Positions 53,478 to 62,640 of a stretch of 64,000 nucleotides of DNA are shown here, piece by piece. The stretch is taken from NCBI RefSeq assembly GCF_014635905.1, contig NZ_BMDS01000005.1, forward strand, positions 62,001-126,000, written 5' to 3'. The stretch's first letter is position 1, and each line of letters opens with the position of its first letter. A program made the translations under genes and the position numbers. A model generated the notes under the pieces. The model ran no database searches and was not told the origin of the DNA. It worked only from the letters and a program-made list of their open reading frames with translations. The DNA is from Limosilactobacillus caviae (GTDB taxonomy: Bacteria; Bacillota; Bacilli; Lactobacillales; Lactobacillaceae).

Positions 53478-53627
53478 ATGCGTGTCAACATTACACTTGA
53501 ATGTACTTCATGCCACGAACGGACTTACTTAACTAGCAAGAACCGTCGTCACAACCCAGATCGTCTTGAATTAAACAAGTACTGTCCACGGGAACAAAAG
53601 GTTACATTACATCGGGAAACCAAGTAA
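53478..53627 (+). CDS. rpmG: ribosomal protein L33
   Basis: 49 residues, bL33 family: [17 protein letters not shown] followed by [18 protein letters not shown]. The first CxxC is present but the second pair is reduced to CPRE, leaving three Cys, as in RpmG paralogues that do not need zinc. GGAGGTCAAAATA gives the start ATG 53478. It ends at a strong terminator. A palindrome AAGGAAATTTCCTT lies at 53350, between the PBP gene and rpmG. Confidence 0.95.
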   Translation: MRVNITLECTSCHERTYLTSKNRRHNPDRLELNKYCPREQKVTLHRETK

Positions 53628-53637
53628 TGACTAAAAT

Positions 53638-53668
53638 AAAAAGAGCTGGGGAACCAGCTCTTTTTATT
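53638..53668 (+). terminator. terminator of rpmG
   Basis: AAAAAGAGCTGG and CCAGCTCTTTTT pair around GGAA. Confidence 0.9.
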
Positions 53669-53687
53669 TATTTTTATAAAAAAACGC

Positions 53688-53716
53688 TTGCATAAATACG
53701 CACAAGCGGTGATAAT
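53688..53716 (+). promoter_or_regulatory. promoter of the folate/rhomboid/glucokinase unit
   Basis: TTGCAT, 17 bases, GATAAT. CGCTTG and CAAGCG (53685-53708) form a 6-bp inverted repeat over the -35 and spacer. Confidence 0.65.
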
Positions 53717-53766
53717 AAAGTCTGATACCGTTTGTTATTTCACTATAAAGGAGCGGTCATAACATA

Positions 53767-54321
53767 ATGGCTTATTCAAAAAAAGAATTACGGCAAGCAT
53801 ATATTGCACGCCTTCAACAATTGGACTTGAAAACCCGTCTGCATGAGGAACGGCGATTAGCATCTCTGCTATACGATCAGCCGGAATGGTTGAATGCAAA
53901 GACGATTGCAGTTACTTTAAGTCAGTCTTTTGAGATTGATACTGCACCGATTATCCTTCATGCGCGACATAAGGGACAGCAAATTGTCGTTCCGCGGACT
54001 TTACCGCACCGCCAAATGGAATTTGTCGAATTAAATGAAGATACGGATTTTGATGAGACGACATTTGGGGTGTTAGAGCCCCACGAAGGTAAAGTTTATT
54101 CTCCTGATGAGATTGACTTAATGGTTGTACCAGGAGTAGCATTTACAGCTTCTGGTAAACGTATTGGTTTTGGTGGTGGCTATTATGATCGGTATCTTCA
54201 AAAGTATGATGGTCCAACTGTTTCCATGGCATTAACGACTCAGTTAGCTGAGGAAACCGAGTGGACTCCAGAAGAACATGATCAGCAGATAGATAAAGTA
54301 TTGTATTTGCCGGAGATATAA
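53767..54321 (+). CDS. 5-formyltetrahydrofolate cyclo-ligase family protein
   Basis: 184 residues. The fold is identified by QIVVPRTLPHRQMEFV, an EPHEGKVYSPDEIDLMVVPGVAFTASG region and the glycine loop RIGFGGGYYDRYL, which binds ATP. It converts 5-formyl-THF to 5,10-methenyl-THF. ATG 53767 is the first in frame, with AAAGGAG upstream. The rhomboid gene starts three bases after its stop, so five genes to 56658 probably form one operon. Confidence 0.93.
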   Translation: MAYSKKELRQAYIARLQQLDLKTRLHEERRLASLLYDQPEWLNAKTIAVTLSQSFEIDTAPIILHARHKGQQIVVPRTLPHRQMEFVELNEDTDFDETTFGVLEPHEGKVYSPDEIDLMVVPGVAFTASGKRIGFGGGYYDRYLQKYDGPTVSMALTTQLAEETEWTPEEHDQQIDKVLYLPEI

Positions 54322-54324
54322 AAG

Positions 54325-54984
54325 ATGCGGACGCAGGGACTTAGGCTAGCGCCAGTAACGCTTACCTTAATAGTTTTTCAAGTACTTGTTTATTGCTGGT
54401 TAGTCTATGCAGGCGGTTCAACCAATACGACGGTTTTACTTAATAATGGTGCGCGAAGTACTGCATTAATCAGGGATGGACAATGGTGGCGTTTGATATC
54501 ACCTGTGTTTCTCCATGTTGGACTATCGCATTTGGTTGTTAATAGTGTGACACTTTTATACATTGGGCGTTATATTGAAGAGTTCTTTGGCCACTGGCGG
54601 ATGGTTATAATATACTTTGTAAGTGCGATTTTTGGTAACCTAGTAAGTGCCGTTTTAATGCCTTCAACGGTTTCGGCAGGAGCTAGTACAGCTATCTTCG
54701 GACTTTTCGGCTCGTTTTTGATGCTTGGTGTTTGCTTTCATCATAACGTTATTGTTCGTGTCCTAAGTCGTACCTTTTTGCTATTTGTCGTCCTTAACAT
54801 TGTAATGGATATCTTTATATCAGGTGTTGACCTAGCCGGACACATTGGCGGGCTATTTGGCGGATTTTTCATTGCATTTGTTGTTGGAGCGCCGCTATTA
54901 GGAAATGTTGACTTGCTAAAGCGTTTTCTAAGTGGCACTATATTAACTGTGAGTTTGATAATTTTAACTCTAGAATTGAAGTGA
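54325..54984 (+). CDS. gluP: rhomboid intramembrane serine protease
   Basis: 219 residues, six membrane helices. Catalytic Ser is in SAGASTAIFG (near 120) and His in AGHIGG (near 172); HVGLSHLVVNS supplies the conserved His/Asn of helix 2. It cleaves membrane substrates near the outer surface; none is known here. The order rhomboid-yqgQ-glcK is the same as Bacillus gluP-yqgQ-glcK. It lacks the long cytoplasmic N-terminal domain of Bacillus GluP. Confidence 0.92.
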   Translation: MRTQGLRLAPVTLTLIVFQVLVYCWLVYAGGSTNTTVLLNNGARSTALIRDGQWWRLISPVFLHVGLSHLVVNSVTLLYIGRYIEEFFGHWRMVIIYFVSAIFGNLVSAVLMPSTVSAGASTAIFGLFGSFLMLGVCFHHNVIVRVLSRTFLLFVVLNIVMDIFISGVDLAGHIGGLFGGFFIAFVVGAPLLGNVDLLKRFLSGTILTVSLIILTLELK

Positions 54985-54990
54985 TAATTT

Positions 54991-55230
54991 ATGGCAGTCA
55001 CCTCACGAGAATACCGCACACTATATGATGTTCAACAATTACTCAAAGAATTTAATATCTTTGTGTATGTTGGTAAACGATTGTATGATATTGAATTAAT
55101 GGCAATTGAGTTAGATAATCTTTATCAATCCGGAGTCGTTGACAATTCAACATATACAAAAGCAAAGATTGTTTTGCGTAAAGAGCATCGTGAAGAACAA
55201 ACGAGAATTAAAAGGGGTAAATTATACTAA
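54991..55230 (+). CDS. yqgQ: YqgQ family (DUF910) protein
   Basis: 79 residues, helical: LYDVQQLLKEFNIFVYVGKR then YDIELMAIELDNLYQSG, characteristic of YqgQ. It is predicted to bind single-stranded nucleic acid from structural similarity, but no function is established. It is conserved between the rhomboid and glucokinase genes. ATG 54991 lies six bases after the rhomboid stop. Confidence 0.9.
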   Translation: MAVTSREYRTLYDVQQLLKEFNIFVYVGKRLYDIELMAIELDNLYQSGVVDNSTYTKAKIVLRKEHREEQTRIKRGKLY

Positions 55231-55253
55231 AATTACCCAAGAAAGGAATCATT

Positions 55254-56225
55254 ATGGCTAAGAAATTAATTGGTGTTGACCTTGGTGGTACTACTATCAA
55301 GTTTGCAATTTTAACGGAGAATGGTGAAATCCAACAAAAGTGGTCATTACGGACCAATATTTTGGATGATGGTTCACATATCGTGCCGGACATCATCGAC
55401 TCAATTAATCACCACCTTGATTTATACAAGATGACTCGCGATCAGTTTATTGGAATTGGAATGGGTACTCCCGGAACAATTGACCGTGAAAAAGGAACAG
55501 TTATCGGTGCTTACAACTTAAACTGGAAGACAACTCAAAATGTTAAGGAACAAATTGAACAGGGTACTGGAATGCAATTTGCTCTTGATAACGATGCTAA
55601 CGTTGCTGCCCTTGGTGAACGCTGGAAAGGTGCCGGTAACGAGGGTGATGATGTTGCCTTTATGACACTAGGTACTGGTGTTGGTGGAGGACTTATCTCT
55701 AATGGTAAGCTTATCCACGGGGTAGTTGGTGCCGGTGGTGAAGTTGGTCACATGATTGTTAAGCCGGATGGATACCTTTGTACTTGTGGAAACCACGGAT
55801 GCCTTGAACAATATGCTTCAGCAACTGGGATTGTTCATATTGCTCAAGACAAGGCCGAAGAATATGAAGGTAACAGTCGCTTAAAGGCAATGATTGACAA
55901 TGGTGACGAGATCACTGCTAAGATTGTTTTCGACCTTGCTAAGGAAAATGATTACCTTGCAAATACTGTTGTTGATGAAGTATGTTTCTACCTTGGCTTA
56001 GCATCTGCAAACTTAAGTAATGCACTAAATCCTGAATACCTTGTTATTGGTGGAGGAGTTTCTGCAGCAGGTGAATTCCTTTTGAAGCGGGTAAAGCAAA
56101 ACTTTGAAAAATTCGCTTTCCCAACTGTACGGACTTCAACTCAATTGAAATTAGCTGAATTAGGTAATGATGCTGGTGTTATTGGTGCAGCTTCATTAGC
56201 TCGTCAGTTTGTAAATGAAGATTAA
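55254..56225 (+). CDS. glcK: ROK-family glucokinase
   Basis: 323 residues. ATP motif GVDLGGTTIKFA is at the N-terminus; the sugar-binding region has DNDANVAALGE; the ROK zinc motif CTCGNHGCLEQ lies near 177. It phosphorylates glucose to glucose-6-phosphate. AAGAAAGGA precedes ATG 55254. Member of the operon with yqgQ; codon use looks optimised, consistent with high expression. Confidence 0.95.
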   Translation: MAKKLIGVDLGGTTIKFAILTENGEIQQKWSLRTNILDDGSHIVPDIIDSINHHLDLYKMTRDQFIGIGMGTPGTIDREKGTVIGAYNLNWKTTQNVKEQIEQGTGMQFALDNDANVAALGERWKGAGNEGDDVAFMTLGTGVGGGLISNGKLIHGVVGAGGEVGHMIVKPDGYLCTCGNHGCLEQYASATGIVHIAQDKAEEYEGNSRLKAMIDNGDEITAKIVFDLAKENDYLANTVVDEVCFYLGLASANLSNALNPEYLVIGGGVSAAGEFLLKRVKQNFEKFAFPTVRTSTQLKLAELGNDAGVIGAASLARQFVNED

Positions 56226-56238
56226 TTTATAAGGGGAA

Positions 56239-56658
56239 ATGATATTGGTACTTGGAGTTAGTTCTGGTTTGATGATTCTTAATGCAGTAATTTTAATCAT
56301 CTTGCTAGTATGGATTTTTAGTTGGGCATTTCAGACCTATCGTCGTAAAAGATATGCAACCGTTCTTAGTCAAGACGACTTTAAGAATGGAATGCGAAAA
56401 GCACAAGTAATTGATTTACGACAAGAAAATGACTTTAAGCAAGGGCATATTTTAGGCGCACGCAACCTGCCTTATCCATATCTTCGTCAACAATATGGTG
56501 AATTACGGAAAGACTTGCCAATTTACTTGTATGATGAAGGGATGACATTGAGTACCCAAGCTGTTGCGTTTTTAGGTAAGCATGGGTACAATCACCTTTA
56601 TATCCTAAAAGATGGGTACCGTGCGTGGGATGGTAAGACTAAAAAGTCCAAGTATTAG
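56239..56658 (+). CDS. membrane-anchored rhodanese-like protein, catalytic Cys missing
   Basis: 139 residues. An N-terminal membrane helix (about 8-32) is followed by a rhodanese domain (about 42-135): VIDLRQENDFKQGHILGARNLPY is shared over its two halves with the family. The active-site loop reads LYDEGMTLS, with Asp99 where the catalytic Cys stands, so sulfur transfer is unlikely and a binding role is plausible. AAGGGG is two bases from ATG 56239; TTG 56245 has better spacing and may be the true start. Conserved after glcK in lactobacilli. Confidence 0.88.
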   Translation: MILVLGVSSGLMILNAVILIILLVWIFSWAFQTYRRKRYATVLSQDDFKNGMRKAQVIDLRQENDFKQGHILGARNLPYPYLRQQYGELRKDLPIYLYDEGMTLSTQAVAFLGKHGYNHLYILKDGYRAWDGKTKKSKY

Positions 56659-56756
56659 GAAATAGGCAAAAGTCTGTTAACTTTTTTCCAATCCTCGCAA
56701 AGATGGCAGGATGTTTTGAATAAGCATCTATACCCAATTTCTTGCAAAAATAACCA

Positions 56757-56798
56757 CAAAAAAAGAGCTAGAAATTTAGATTTCCGGCTCTTTTTTCG
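56757..56798. terminator. bidirectional terminator
   Basis: AAAAAAGAGCtaGAAAT and ATTTCcgGCTCTTTTTT, T runs on both strands. It lies convergently between the rhodanese gene and the DUF3042 gene. Two weaker hairpins (AAAAGT/ACTTTT near 56672 and ATCCTcGC/GCaGGAT near 56692) occur in the same gap. Confidence 0.85.
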
Positions 56799-56813
56799 CA
56801 TGTAGCTTGTAAA

Positions 56814-56990
56814 TTAAAGTTGGTGTGCGGAACGACCCTTACGGATAGCTGCGCGACGGTTTTGGTCAAACTTTTCTTCCTCTTCTTCGGCTGGCTTAAT
56901 AACAGTTTTATGGAAAGTAAGAACCCCGCTAGCAATAGCAGCAACAGTTGCCAAGCTACCAACTAAAATACCCTTTGCTAATTGTTTCAT
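56814..56990 (-). CDS. DUF3042 family small membrane protein
   Basis: 58 residues: MKQLAKGILVGSLATVAAI opens a single membrane helix (about 8-27), then TFHKTVIKP, a run of five Glu, and a basic NRRAAIRKGRSAHQL end. This arrangement fits the DUF3042 family of lactobacilli, of unknown function. GAGGAGG lies 9 bases before ATG 56990. It is a single-gene unit with the bidirectional terminator after it. Its short length makes it easy to miss. Confidence 0.88.
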   Translation of the reverse strand: MKQLAKGILVGSLATVAAIASGVLTFHKTVIKPAEEEEEKFDQNRRAAIRKGRSAHQL

Positions 56991-57104
56991 AACATAAAAC
57001 CTCCTCGAATTTATAGGTTACCTCCATTATGCAAGAATTAATGGCGTTTTACCAGTAAGAAGGACAAGTTTTAGCATAAAATTTATAAAAATTGGAGAGT
57101 CAAT

Positions 57105-58028
57105 ATGAGTAAAGTAATCGGAATTGTCGGCCCGACCGCTGTAGGTAAAACGGCACTGTCAATAAAACTAGCGCATGAATTTGATGGTGAAGTGATTTCA
57201 GGTGATTCGATGCAGGTTTATCGACATCTTGATATAGGAACTGCTAAAGTCACTCCGAAAGAGATGGATGGTATTCCCCATCATTTAATTAACATTTGTG
57301 ATATTGATGAACGCTTTTCGGCTGCTCGCTTTAAGCAACTTGCAGACCAAAAAATAGTTGAGATCACTAATCGTAAACACCTGCCTATTATTGCAGGGGG
57401 GACGGGCTTTTATCTGCAAACGTTAACGGATAATCTTGCACTTGGCAGTGATAAATTCGACCAAGAAACGCTTGACATCCGAAATAAATGGAAAAAGATA
57501 GCTAATGAAAAGGGCGCTGAATATGTTTGGCAACAATTAAATAAACAAGACCCTATTGCTAGTGAACAAATTCCAAAAGCTAATATGCGGCGAGTTATTC
57601 GGGCGCTAGAGGTAATTCAAAAGACAGGACAGTTGTTTTCAAACCAGCCACAGTACCAAGCGACAAATGATTTTCTTTTAATCGGTCTTACAACAGATCG
57701 CCCAGTGTTATATGACCGAATTAATAAACGAGTTGATTTAATGGTTCATAATGGATTGCTGGATGAAGCAAAATGGCTATTTGATCATGGGGGAGAAAAC
57801 CTTCCAGCTGGTAAAGGAATTGGTTATCATGAACTATTTCCTTATTTTCATGGCGAAATTACCCTTGATGAGGCAGTTGAAAAAATTAAGCAGGATTCAC
57901 GCCACTACGCAAAGCGACAACTAACATGGTTTAGAAATAAGGCTGATACGCATTGGTTTGATATTTTGAGCCATCCGGATGACATTAATCAAATTAAGCA
58001 ATTTATAAAAGATTGGTTAAAAAAATAA
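57105..58028 (+). CDS. miaA: tRNA dimethylallyltransferase
   Basis: 307 residues. It adds dimethylallyl to A37 of tRNAs reading codons starting with U. P-loop GPTAVGKT at 9-16; SGDSMQVYRHLDIGTAK, an AGGTGFYLQTL and a KGIGYHELFPYF segment are family signatures. TTGGAGAG gives ATG 57105. In Bacillus it neighbours hfq and the glnR-glnA pair; here glnA follows without hfq or glnR. Confidence 0.95.
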   Translation: MSKVIGIVGPTAVGKTALSIKLAHEFDGEVISGDSMQVYRHLDIGTAKVTPKEMDGIPHHLINICDIDERFSAARFKQLADQKIVEITNRKHLPIIAGGTGFYLQTLTDNLALGSDKFDQETLDIRNKWKKIANEKGAEYVWQQLNKQDPIASEQIPKANMRRVIRALEVIQKTGQLFSNQPQYQATNDFLLIGLTTDRPVLYDRINKRVDLMVHNGLLDEAKWLFDHGGENLPAGKGIGYHELFPYFHGEITLDEAVEKIKQDSRHYAKRQLTWFRNKADTHWFDILSHPDDINQIKQFIKDWLKK

Positions 58029-58077
58029 AGCATGAGAGAAGAGATTTTTTTAATTAATATAAAGCATTCAAATAGAA

Positions 58078-58114
58078 TTGACTTATGGGCTCGCTATTGT
58101 TATTCTAAGTCACA
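58078..58114 (+). promoter_or_regulatory. glnA promoter with GlnR operator
   Basis: TTGACT (58078), 17 bases, TATTCT (58101). TGTTATTCTAAGTCACA (58098-58114) fits the GlnR/TnrA consensus TGTNAN7TNACA exactly and covers the -10, so GlnR binding would repress transcription when nitrogen is plentiful. Confidence 0.85.
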
Positions 58115-58197
58115 GTGTTAAGGAGAGAAGCAGAATTTAGGTGAATTGGTATAGTCAGCTATTTCTGTTTTGATTGTATGAAAGGGAATGAAATTTT

Positions 58198-59541
58198 ATG
58201 GGTAAACACGTATTTACAAAAGATGAAGTTCGCCAAATGGTAAAGGATGAAGATATCCATTTCTTACGAGTTATGTTTACTGACTTGTTGGGAACGATTA
58301 AAAGTGTTGATTTGCCAGTTAGTCAGTTAGATAAGCTAATGGATAATAAGATTATGTTTGATGGTTCTTCAATTGATGGATTCGTACGGATTGAAGAAAG
58401 TGACATGTATCTTTATCCGGATATGTCCACTTGGCTTGCATTCCCTTGGGGTGCTGAACATGGTAAGGTTGCACGAGTAATCTGCAGTGTTTACAAGACT
58501 GATGGTACTCCATTTGAAGGTGACCCTCGGAATAACTTAAAGCGTGTTCTTGAAGATATGCGGAAGATGGGCTTTAAAGACTTTAACATCGGTCCTGAAC
58601 CAGAATTTTTCCTTTTCAAGACTGATGATAAGGGGAATCCGACTACAAACCTTAATGATAAGGAAAACTACTTTGATATGGAACCAGCTGATCCGGGTGA
58701 AGACTGTCGGCGTGATATTGTTCTTGCACTTGAAAAGATGGGCTTTGACGTTGAAGCTGCTCACCATGAAGTTGCTCCTGGTCAGCATGAAGTTGACTTT
58801 AAATATTCAGATGCCCTCGAGGCTGCTGATAATATTCAAACATTTAAGTTTGTGGTTAAGACGATTGCTAAGAACTATGGCTTCCATGCTACGTTTATGC
58901 CTAAGCCGCTGTCAGGCATTAATGGTTCTGGAATGCACCTTAACATGTCATTATTTAAAAAAGATGGCAGCAATGCATTCTTTGACGAAAATGATAAAGA
59001 TCAGCTTTCATCAACTGCTTATCATTTCTTGGGCGGTTTGATGAAACATGCCCGAAGCTATACGGCAATCTGCAACCCAATTGTTAACTCCTACAAGCGA
59101 TTAGTTCCTGGTTACGAAGCACCTGTTTATGTTGCATGGTCGACATCTAACCGGTCACCACTTGTACGGATTCCAAGTGATCGGGGAATGGGAACCCGAT
59201 TAGAATTACGATCTGCTGATCCATCAGCAAATCCTTATCTCGCAATTGCTGCTGTTCTTGAGGCTGGTCTTGATGGTTTACGTAATAACTTACCACCAAT
59301 TCATAATGTTGATGAAAACATCTACACAATGACGAAGGAAGAACGGGCTGAAAAAGATATCCGTGATTTACCTGATACCTTACACAATGCATTGAAGTCA
59401 TTAGCAACTGATGAGGTTGTGAAGGGATCAATGGGTGAACACCTGTATCATAGCTTCATGGAGGCCAAGACCCGCGAATACGCTTCTTATCGTCAACATG
59501 TTTCTGATTGGGAACGCCAACATTATATGGAACAATACTAA
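58198..59541 (+). CDS. glnA: glutamine synthetase, type I-alpha
   Basis: 447 residues. It joins ammonium to glutamate using [15 protein letters not shown] is followed by [34 protein letters not shown] and the NRSPLVRIP region form the active site. Length and the absence of the adenylylation segment place it in the Gram-positive feedback-inhibited class. Start ATG 58198 follows GAAAGGGAATG. The 5' leader is about 85 bases. The GlnR box upstream suggests nitrogen control, yet glnR is not adjacent. Confidence 0.96.
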   Translation: MGKHVFTKDEVRQMVKDEDIHFLRVMFTDLLGTIKSVDLPVSQLDKLMDNKIMFDGSSIDGFVRIEESDMYLYPDMSTWLAFPWGAEHGKVARVICSVYKTDGTPFEGDPRNNLKRVLEDMRKMGFKDFNIGPEPEFFLFKTDDKGNPTTNLNDKENYFDMEPADPGEDCRRDIVLALEKMGFDVEAAHHEVAPGQHEVDFKYSDALEAADNIQTFKFVVKTIAKNYGFHATFMPKPLSGINGSGMHLNMSLFKKDGSNAFFDENDKDQLSSTAYHFLGGLMKHARSYTAICNPIVNSYKRLVPGYEAPVYVAWSTSNRSPLVRIPSDRGMGTRLELRSADPSANPYLAIAAVLEAGLDGLRNNLPPIHNVDENIYTMTKEERAEKDIRDLPDTLHNALKSLATDEVVKGSMGEHLYHSFMEAKTREYASYRQHVSDWERQHYMEQY

Positions 59542-59554
59542 TAACTGGATAATT

Positions 59555-59595
59555 AAAAAAACACTTATGCAAAATTACTTGCTAAGTGTTTTTAA
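59555..59595 (+). terminator. terminator of glnA
   Basis: AAAAACACTTAtGCAA pairs with TTGCTAAGTGTTTTT. Confidence 0.85.
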
Positions 59596-59613
59596 TGCGA
59601 AAAAATTGTTGAA

Positions 59614-59641
59614 TTGACAAATATGTTGTTTCATATACAAT
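59614..59641 (+). promoter_or_regulatory. sigma-A promoter of gltX
   Basis: Perfect TTGACA, 16 bases, TACAAT. ACAAATAT and ATATTTGT (59617 and 59643) form an interrupted inverted repeat around the -10. The resulting leader is about 125 bases and contains a hairpin TGCTAG/CTAGCA (59698-59713). Confidence 0.75.
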
Positions 59642-59770
59642 TATATTTGTTGCAATAAAAACGTTGTTAATTAAATCATCGACACGTTTTTTAAGACTGC
59701 TAGCGGGTCTAGCAATCAATTTTAAATCAGGATTTTATCTTGATTAGTTACTAAAGGAGAGTCTTAGATA

Positions 59771-61276
59771 ATGGATCAAAAGGTCAGAGTTCGGTATGCA
59801 CCTAGCCCAACAGGTTTCTTACATATCGGAAATGCACAATCAGCATTATTTAATTATTTATTTGCACGTCACTTCGACGGTACGATGGTATTACGAATTG
59901 AAGATACTGATACTAAACGAAACGTTGAAGATGGTGAAGCTAGCCAACGTGAAAACCTTCACTGGCTAGGTATTGACTGGGATGAAGGTCCAAATAAGCC
60001 AAATCCAAAGTATGCCCCTTACCGTCAAAGCGAACGGAACAAAGAAGGTATTTACCACAAATACATTCAAGAATTGTTAGACAAGGGTATTGCCTACAAG
60101 GATTACTCAACAGAAGAAGAATTAGCTGAAATGCGCGAACGGCAAAAGGCTAACAATGAACCGCCTCATTATGATGGCCGTTGGTATGGTAAAAGCGAGG
60201 AAGAACAAAAGGCTGCTGAAGCTAAGGGCTTAAAGCCGACTATTCGTTTCCACTTCCCTAAGGACCACGACTATGAATGGGACGATATTGCTCGGGGTCA
60301 TGTTTCATTTAACTCTGATAATCTCGGTGGTGACTTTATCATTGAGAAGAGTGATGGAATGCCAACTTATAACTTTGCCGTAGTTGTTGATGACCATACG
60401 ATGGACATCACTCATGTTTTACGGGGAGCAGACCACATTTCAAACACACCCAAGCAAATTGCTATTTATGAAGCATTAGGCTGGGATCACCCAACATTCT
60501 GTCATATCCCATTGATCTTTAATCCTAAGACTCGTAAGAAGTTAAGTAAGCGTGATAAGGATACCCTTCAATTCATTAGTGAATACAAGAAGCATGGATA
60601 CCTTCATGAAGCCATCTTTAACTTCATTGCTTTCCTAGGGTGGTCTCCAGTTGGCGAACGGGAAATTTACTCTAAGGAAGAATTGATTAAGGTTTACGAT
60701 CCAAAGCGGATGTCAAAGGCTCCAGCATACTTTGACCAAAAGAAGCTTGATTGGATGAATGCCCAATACATTAAGAGTATGTCTGTTGATGAATTAGCTG
60801 ATCGGACAATGCAATTAGTTAAAGAAGGCGAAACAGAAGAAGCTAAACGCCTTCAAAGTATTCCAGAAGATCAATTAACCGAGTTGCTAAAGAAGACAAT
60901 TAAGGTTCACCAACGGGATGTTAATAAGCTTCTTGAAGTTATTCAATATGCATGGTCATACTATACGGTTCTTGATCAATCATTTAACTATGACCTACTC
61001 AAGGACAATGAGGACTTCGCAAATGAAGATGTTTTAGCTGTTCTCAAGGGCTTAAAAGCTAAACTTGAAAACGGTGGCGAAGATCTTGATTACAGTCAAG
61101 CAATCAAAGAAGTAGGTAAAGATACGGGAATTAAGGGCCGTGGATTATACTTCCCATTAAATCTTGCCTTTACTGGATCAACTTCTGCTCCACAAATTTA
61201 CGAGATTATGGATATTTACTCTCGTGACACAGATGTTGAATTACTTGACCGAATGATTAAGGCTTTTGAAAACTAA
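59771..61276 (+). CDS. gltX: glutamyl-tRNA synthetase
   Basis: 501 residues. Class I core with [15 protein letters not shown] (HIGH variant HIGN at 18-21), EDTD, and KLSKRD (near 258) for KMSK. The C-terminal anticodon-binding domain is helical. In Firmicutes lacking GlnRS it also charges tRNA-Gln for later amidation. AAAGGAGAG lies about 7-11 bases before ATG 59771. It is monocistronic between its own promoter and terminator. Confidence 0.96.
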   Translation: MDQKVRVRYAPSPTGFLHIGNAQSALFNYLFARHFDGTMVLRIEDTDTKRNVEDGEASQRENLHWLGIDWDEGPNKPNPKYAPYRQSERNKEGIYHKYIQELLDKGIAYKDYSTEEELAEMRERQKANNEPPHYDGRWYGKSEEEQKAAEAKGLKPTIRFHFPKDHDYEWDDIARGHVSFNSDNLGGDFIIEKSDGMPTYNFAVVVDDHTMDITHVLRGADHISNTPKQIAIYEALGWDHPTFCHIPLIFNPKTRKKLSKRDKDTLQFISEYKKHGYLHEAIFNFIAFLGWSPVGEREIYSKEELIKVYDPKRMSKAPAYFDQKKLDWMNAQYIKSMSVDELADRTMQLVKEGETEEAKRLQSIPEDQLTELLKKTIKVHQRDVNKLLEVIQYAWSYYTVLDQSFNYDLLKDNEDFANEDVLAVLKGLKAKLENGGEDLDYSQAIKEVGKDTGIKGRGLYFPLNLAFTGSTSAPQIYEIMDIYSRDTDVELLDRMIKAFEN

Positions 61277-61288
61277 TTTTATAAAGTT

Positions 61289-61333
61289 GAGCATGGAACA
61301 ACAGTTATTTGATGTTGTTCTGTGCTTTTTATT
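61289..61333 (+). terminator. terminator of gltX
   Basis: GAGCAtGGAACAACA pairs with TGTTGTTCtGTGCTTTTT around an 8-base loop. Confidence 0.9.
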
Positions 61334-61387
61334 TTAAACTGATTTATAATTAAGAAGTGTAATTAGTTTAAAAGGGGACTTAAATAA

Positions 61388-62569
61388 ATGGTTGAAATGA
61401 GTAAATATATGCGGAAAATCTTGAGTGATGTTCCTACGCTAAAGGTGTTTGATTTCTCTCAGTATGTCTCAAAAATTCCGGGAATTATTAAGTTTACAAT
61501 TGGTGAACCTGATTTTGATACGCCAGAATATATTAAAGAGGCGGGGATTAAAAGCATTGAAAATAATCGAACGCACTATGCACCGCAACGGGGAACAGTT
61601 GGCTTACGGCAAGCGGTTGCAGATACATTAGCTAAAAAATATGGCCTTCACTATGATCCCGCGACTGAAATCCTTGTTACTAATGGGGTGACAGAGGGAA
61701 TTTCTACTGCTATTACTGCGATTACAAATCCTGGCGATATTATTCTTGTCCCAACCCCTACATTTTCAATTTATACGCCGGATGTAATGATTGCTGGCGG
61801 GACACCAGTAGAAGTTGATACATCGAAGACTGGCTTTAAATTAACCCCAGCATTGCTACAACAATATCTTAATAAATATGGTGATCGAGTTAAGGGAGTC
61901 GTTTTTGTTAATCCATCTAACCCGACTGGTATTGCTTACAGTCAAGCAGAAATGAATGAATTAGCTGCCCTTATTAAAGGGAAACCTATTTTTGCAATCT
62001 GTGATGAGATTTATAGCGAGTTGAATTATGATGGCGAATATTCTAGCATGGCTAAGGTGATTCCAGAACAGACGATCCTCGCAAACGGCTTTTCTAAATC
62101 ATATGCTATGACAGGCTGGCGGATCGGATACCTTTGTGCGCCAGCTAAAGTGACTGACTTATTATTTAAGGTTCATGCTTTTGCCGTAACGGATATTGCA
62201 ACGTTTGTTCAGGATGCTGCAGAGGCGGCTCTAAAGGCTGGGGACGAGGCAACAAAGGAGATGGACGCTCAGTACATTAAGCGGCGTGACTACATGTATA
62301 AGCGCCTTACAGAAATGGGCTTTGAATGTAGTCAGCCAATGGGTGCATTCTATATCTTTGCAAAGATTCCATCGTTTCTTGATCAAGATGATAATAAGCT
62401 GATTTATCAACTAGCTAATGATGCTAAAGTTGCGGTAACAGCCGGATCAAACTTTGGCAAGGGCGGTGAAGGATATCTTCGTTTTAGCTATGCAACAGGT
62501 ATGGATCAGATTAAAGAGGGGATGGACCGCCTCGCAGCCTTTTGTAAAAAAGAACAAGGCAATAAATAA
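61388..62569 (+). CDS. class I/II aminotransferase (PatA/AraT-like)
   Basis: 393 residues, PLP fold type I. FTIGEPDFDTP near the N-terminus, VNPSNPTG, an ICDEIYSEL and the PLP Lys in GFSKSYAMTGWRIGY (near 237) are all present. Such enzymes in lactobacilli use aromatic amino acids or N-acetyl-diaminopimelate as donors; sequence alone does not separate these. AAAGGGGAC precedes ATG 61388. It is a single gene between two terminators. Confidence 0.9.
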   Translation: MVEMSKYMRKILSDVPTLKVFDFSQYVSKIPGIIKFTIGEPDFDTPEYIKEAGIKSIENNRTHYAPQRGTVGLRQAVADTLAKKYGLHYDPATEILVTNGVTEGISTAITAITNPGDIILVPTPTFSIYTPDVMIAGGTPVEVDTSKTGFKLTPALLQQYLNKYGDRVKGVVFVNPSNPTGIAYSQAEMNELAALIKGKPIFAICDEIYSELNYDGEYSSMAKVIPEQTILANGFSKSYAMTGWRIGYLCAPAKVTDLLFKVHAFAVTDIATFVQDAAEAALKAGDEATKEMDAQYIKRRDYMYKRLTEMGFECSQPMGAFYIFAKIPSFLDQDDNKLIYQLANDAKVAVTAGSNFGKGGEGYLRFSYATGMDQIKEGMDRLAAFCKKEQGNK

Positions 62570-62572
62570 AAA

Positions 62573-62614
62573 GAAAAGAGACAGCGGTGTTAAAAACATC
62601 TCTGTCTCTTTAAG
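62573..62614 (+). terminator. terminator of the aminotransferase gene
   Basis: AAAGAGACAG and CTGTCTCTTT form a perfect 10-bp stem with an inner GATGTTTTT-like pairing. It could also act for the small minus-strand gene. Confidence 0.85.
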
Positions 62615-62640
62615 TATATAAGTGAATTGCTTCAAAAAAG

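Noticed and set aside
56768-56962. A 64-residue minus-strand frame in the gap after the rhodanese gene
   Set aside because: It is a shifted frame over the DUF3042 gene (56814-56990), which has the ribosome-binding site and family pattern.
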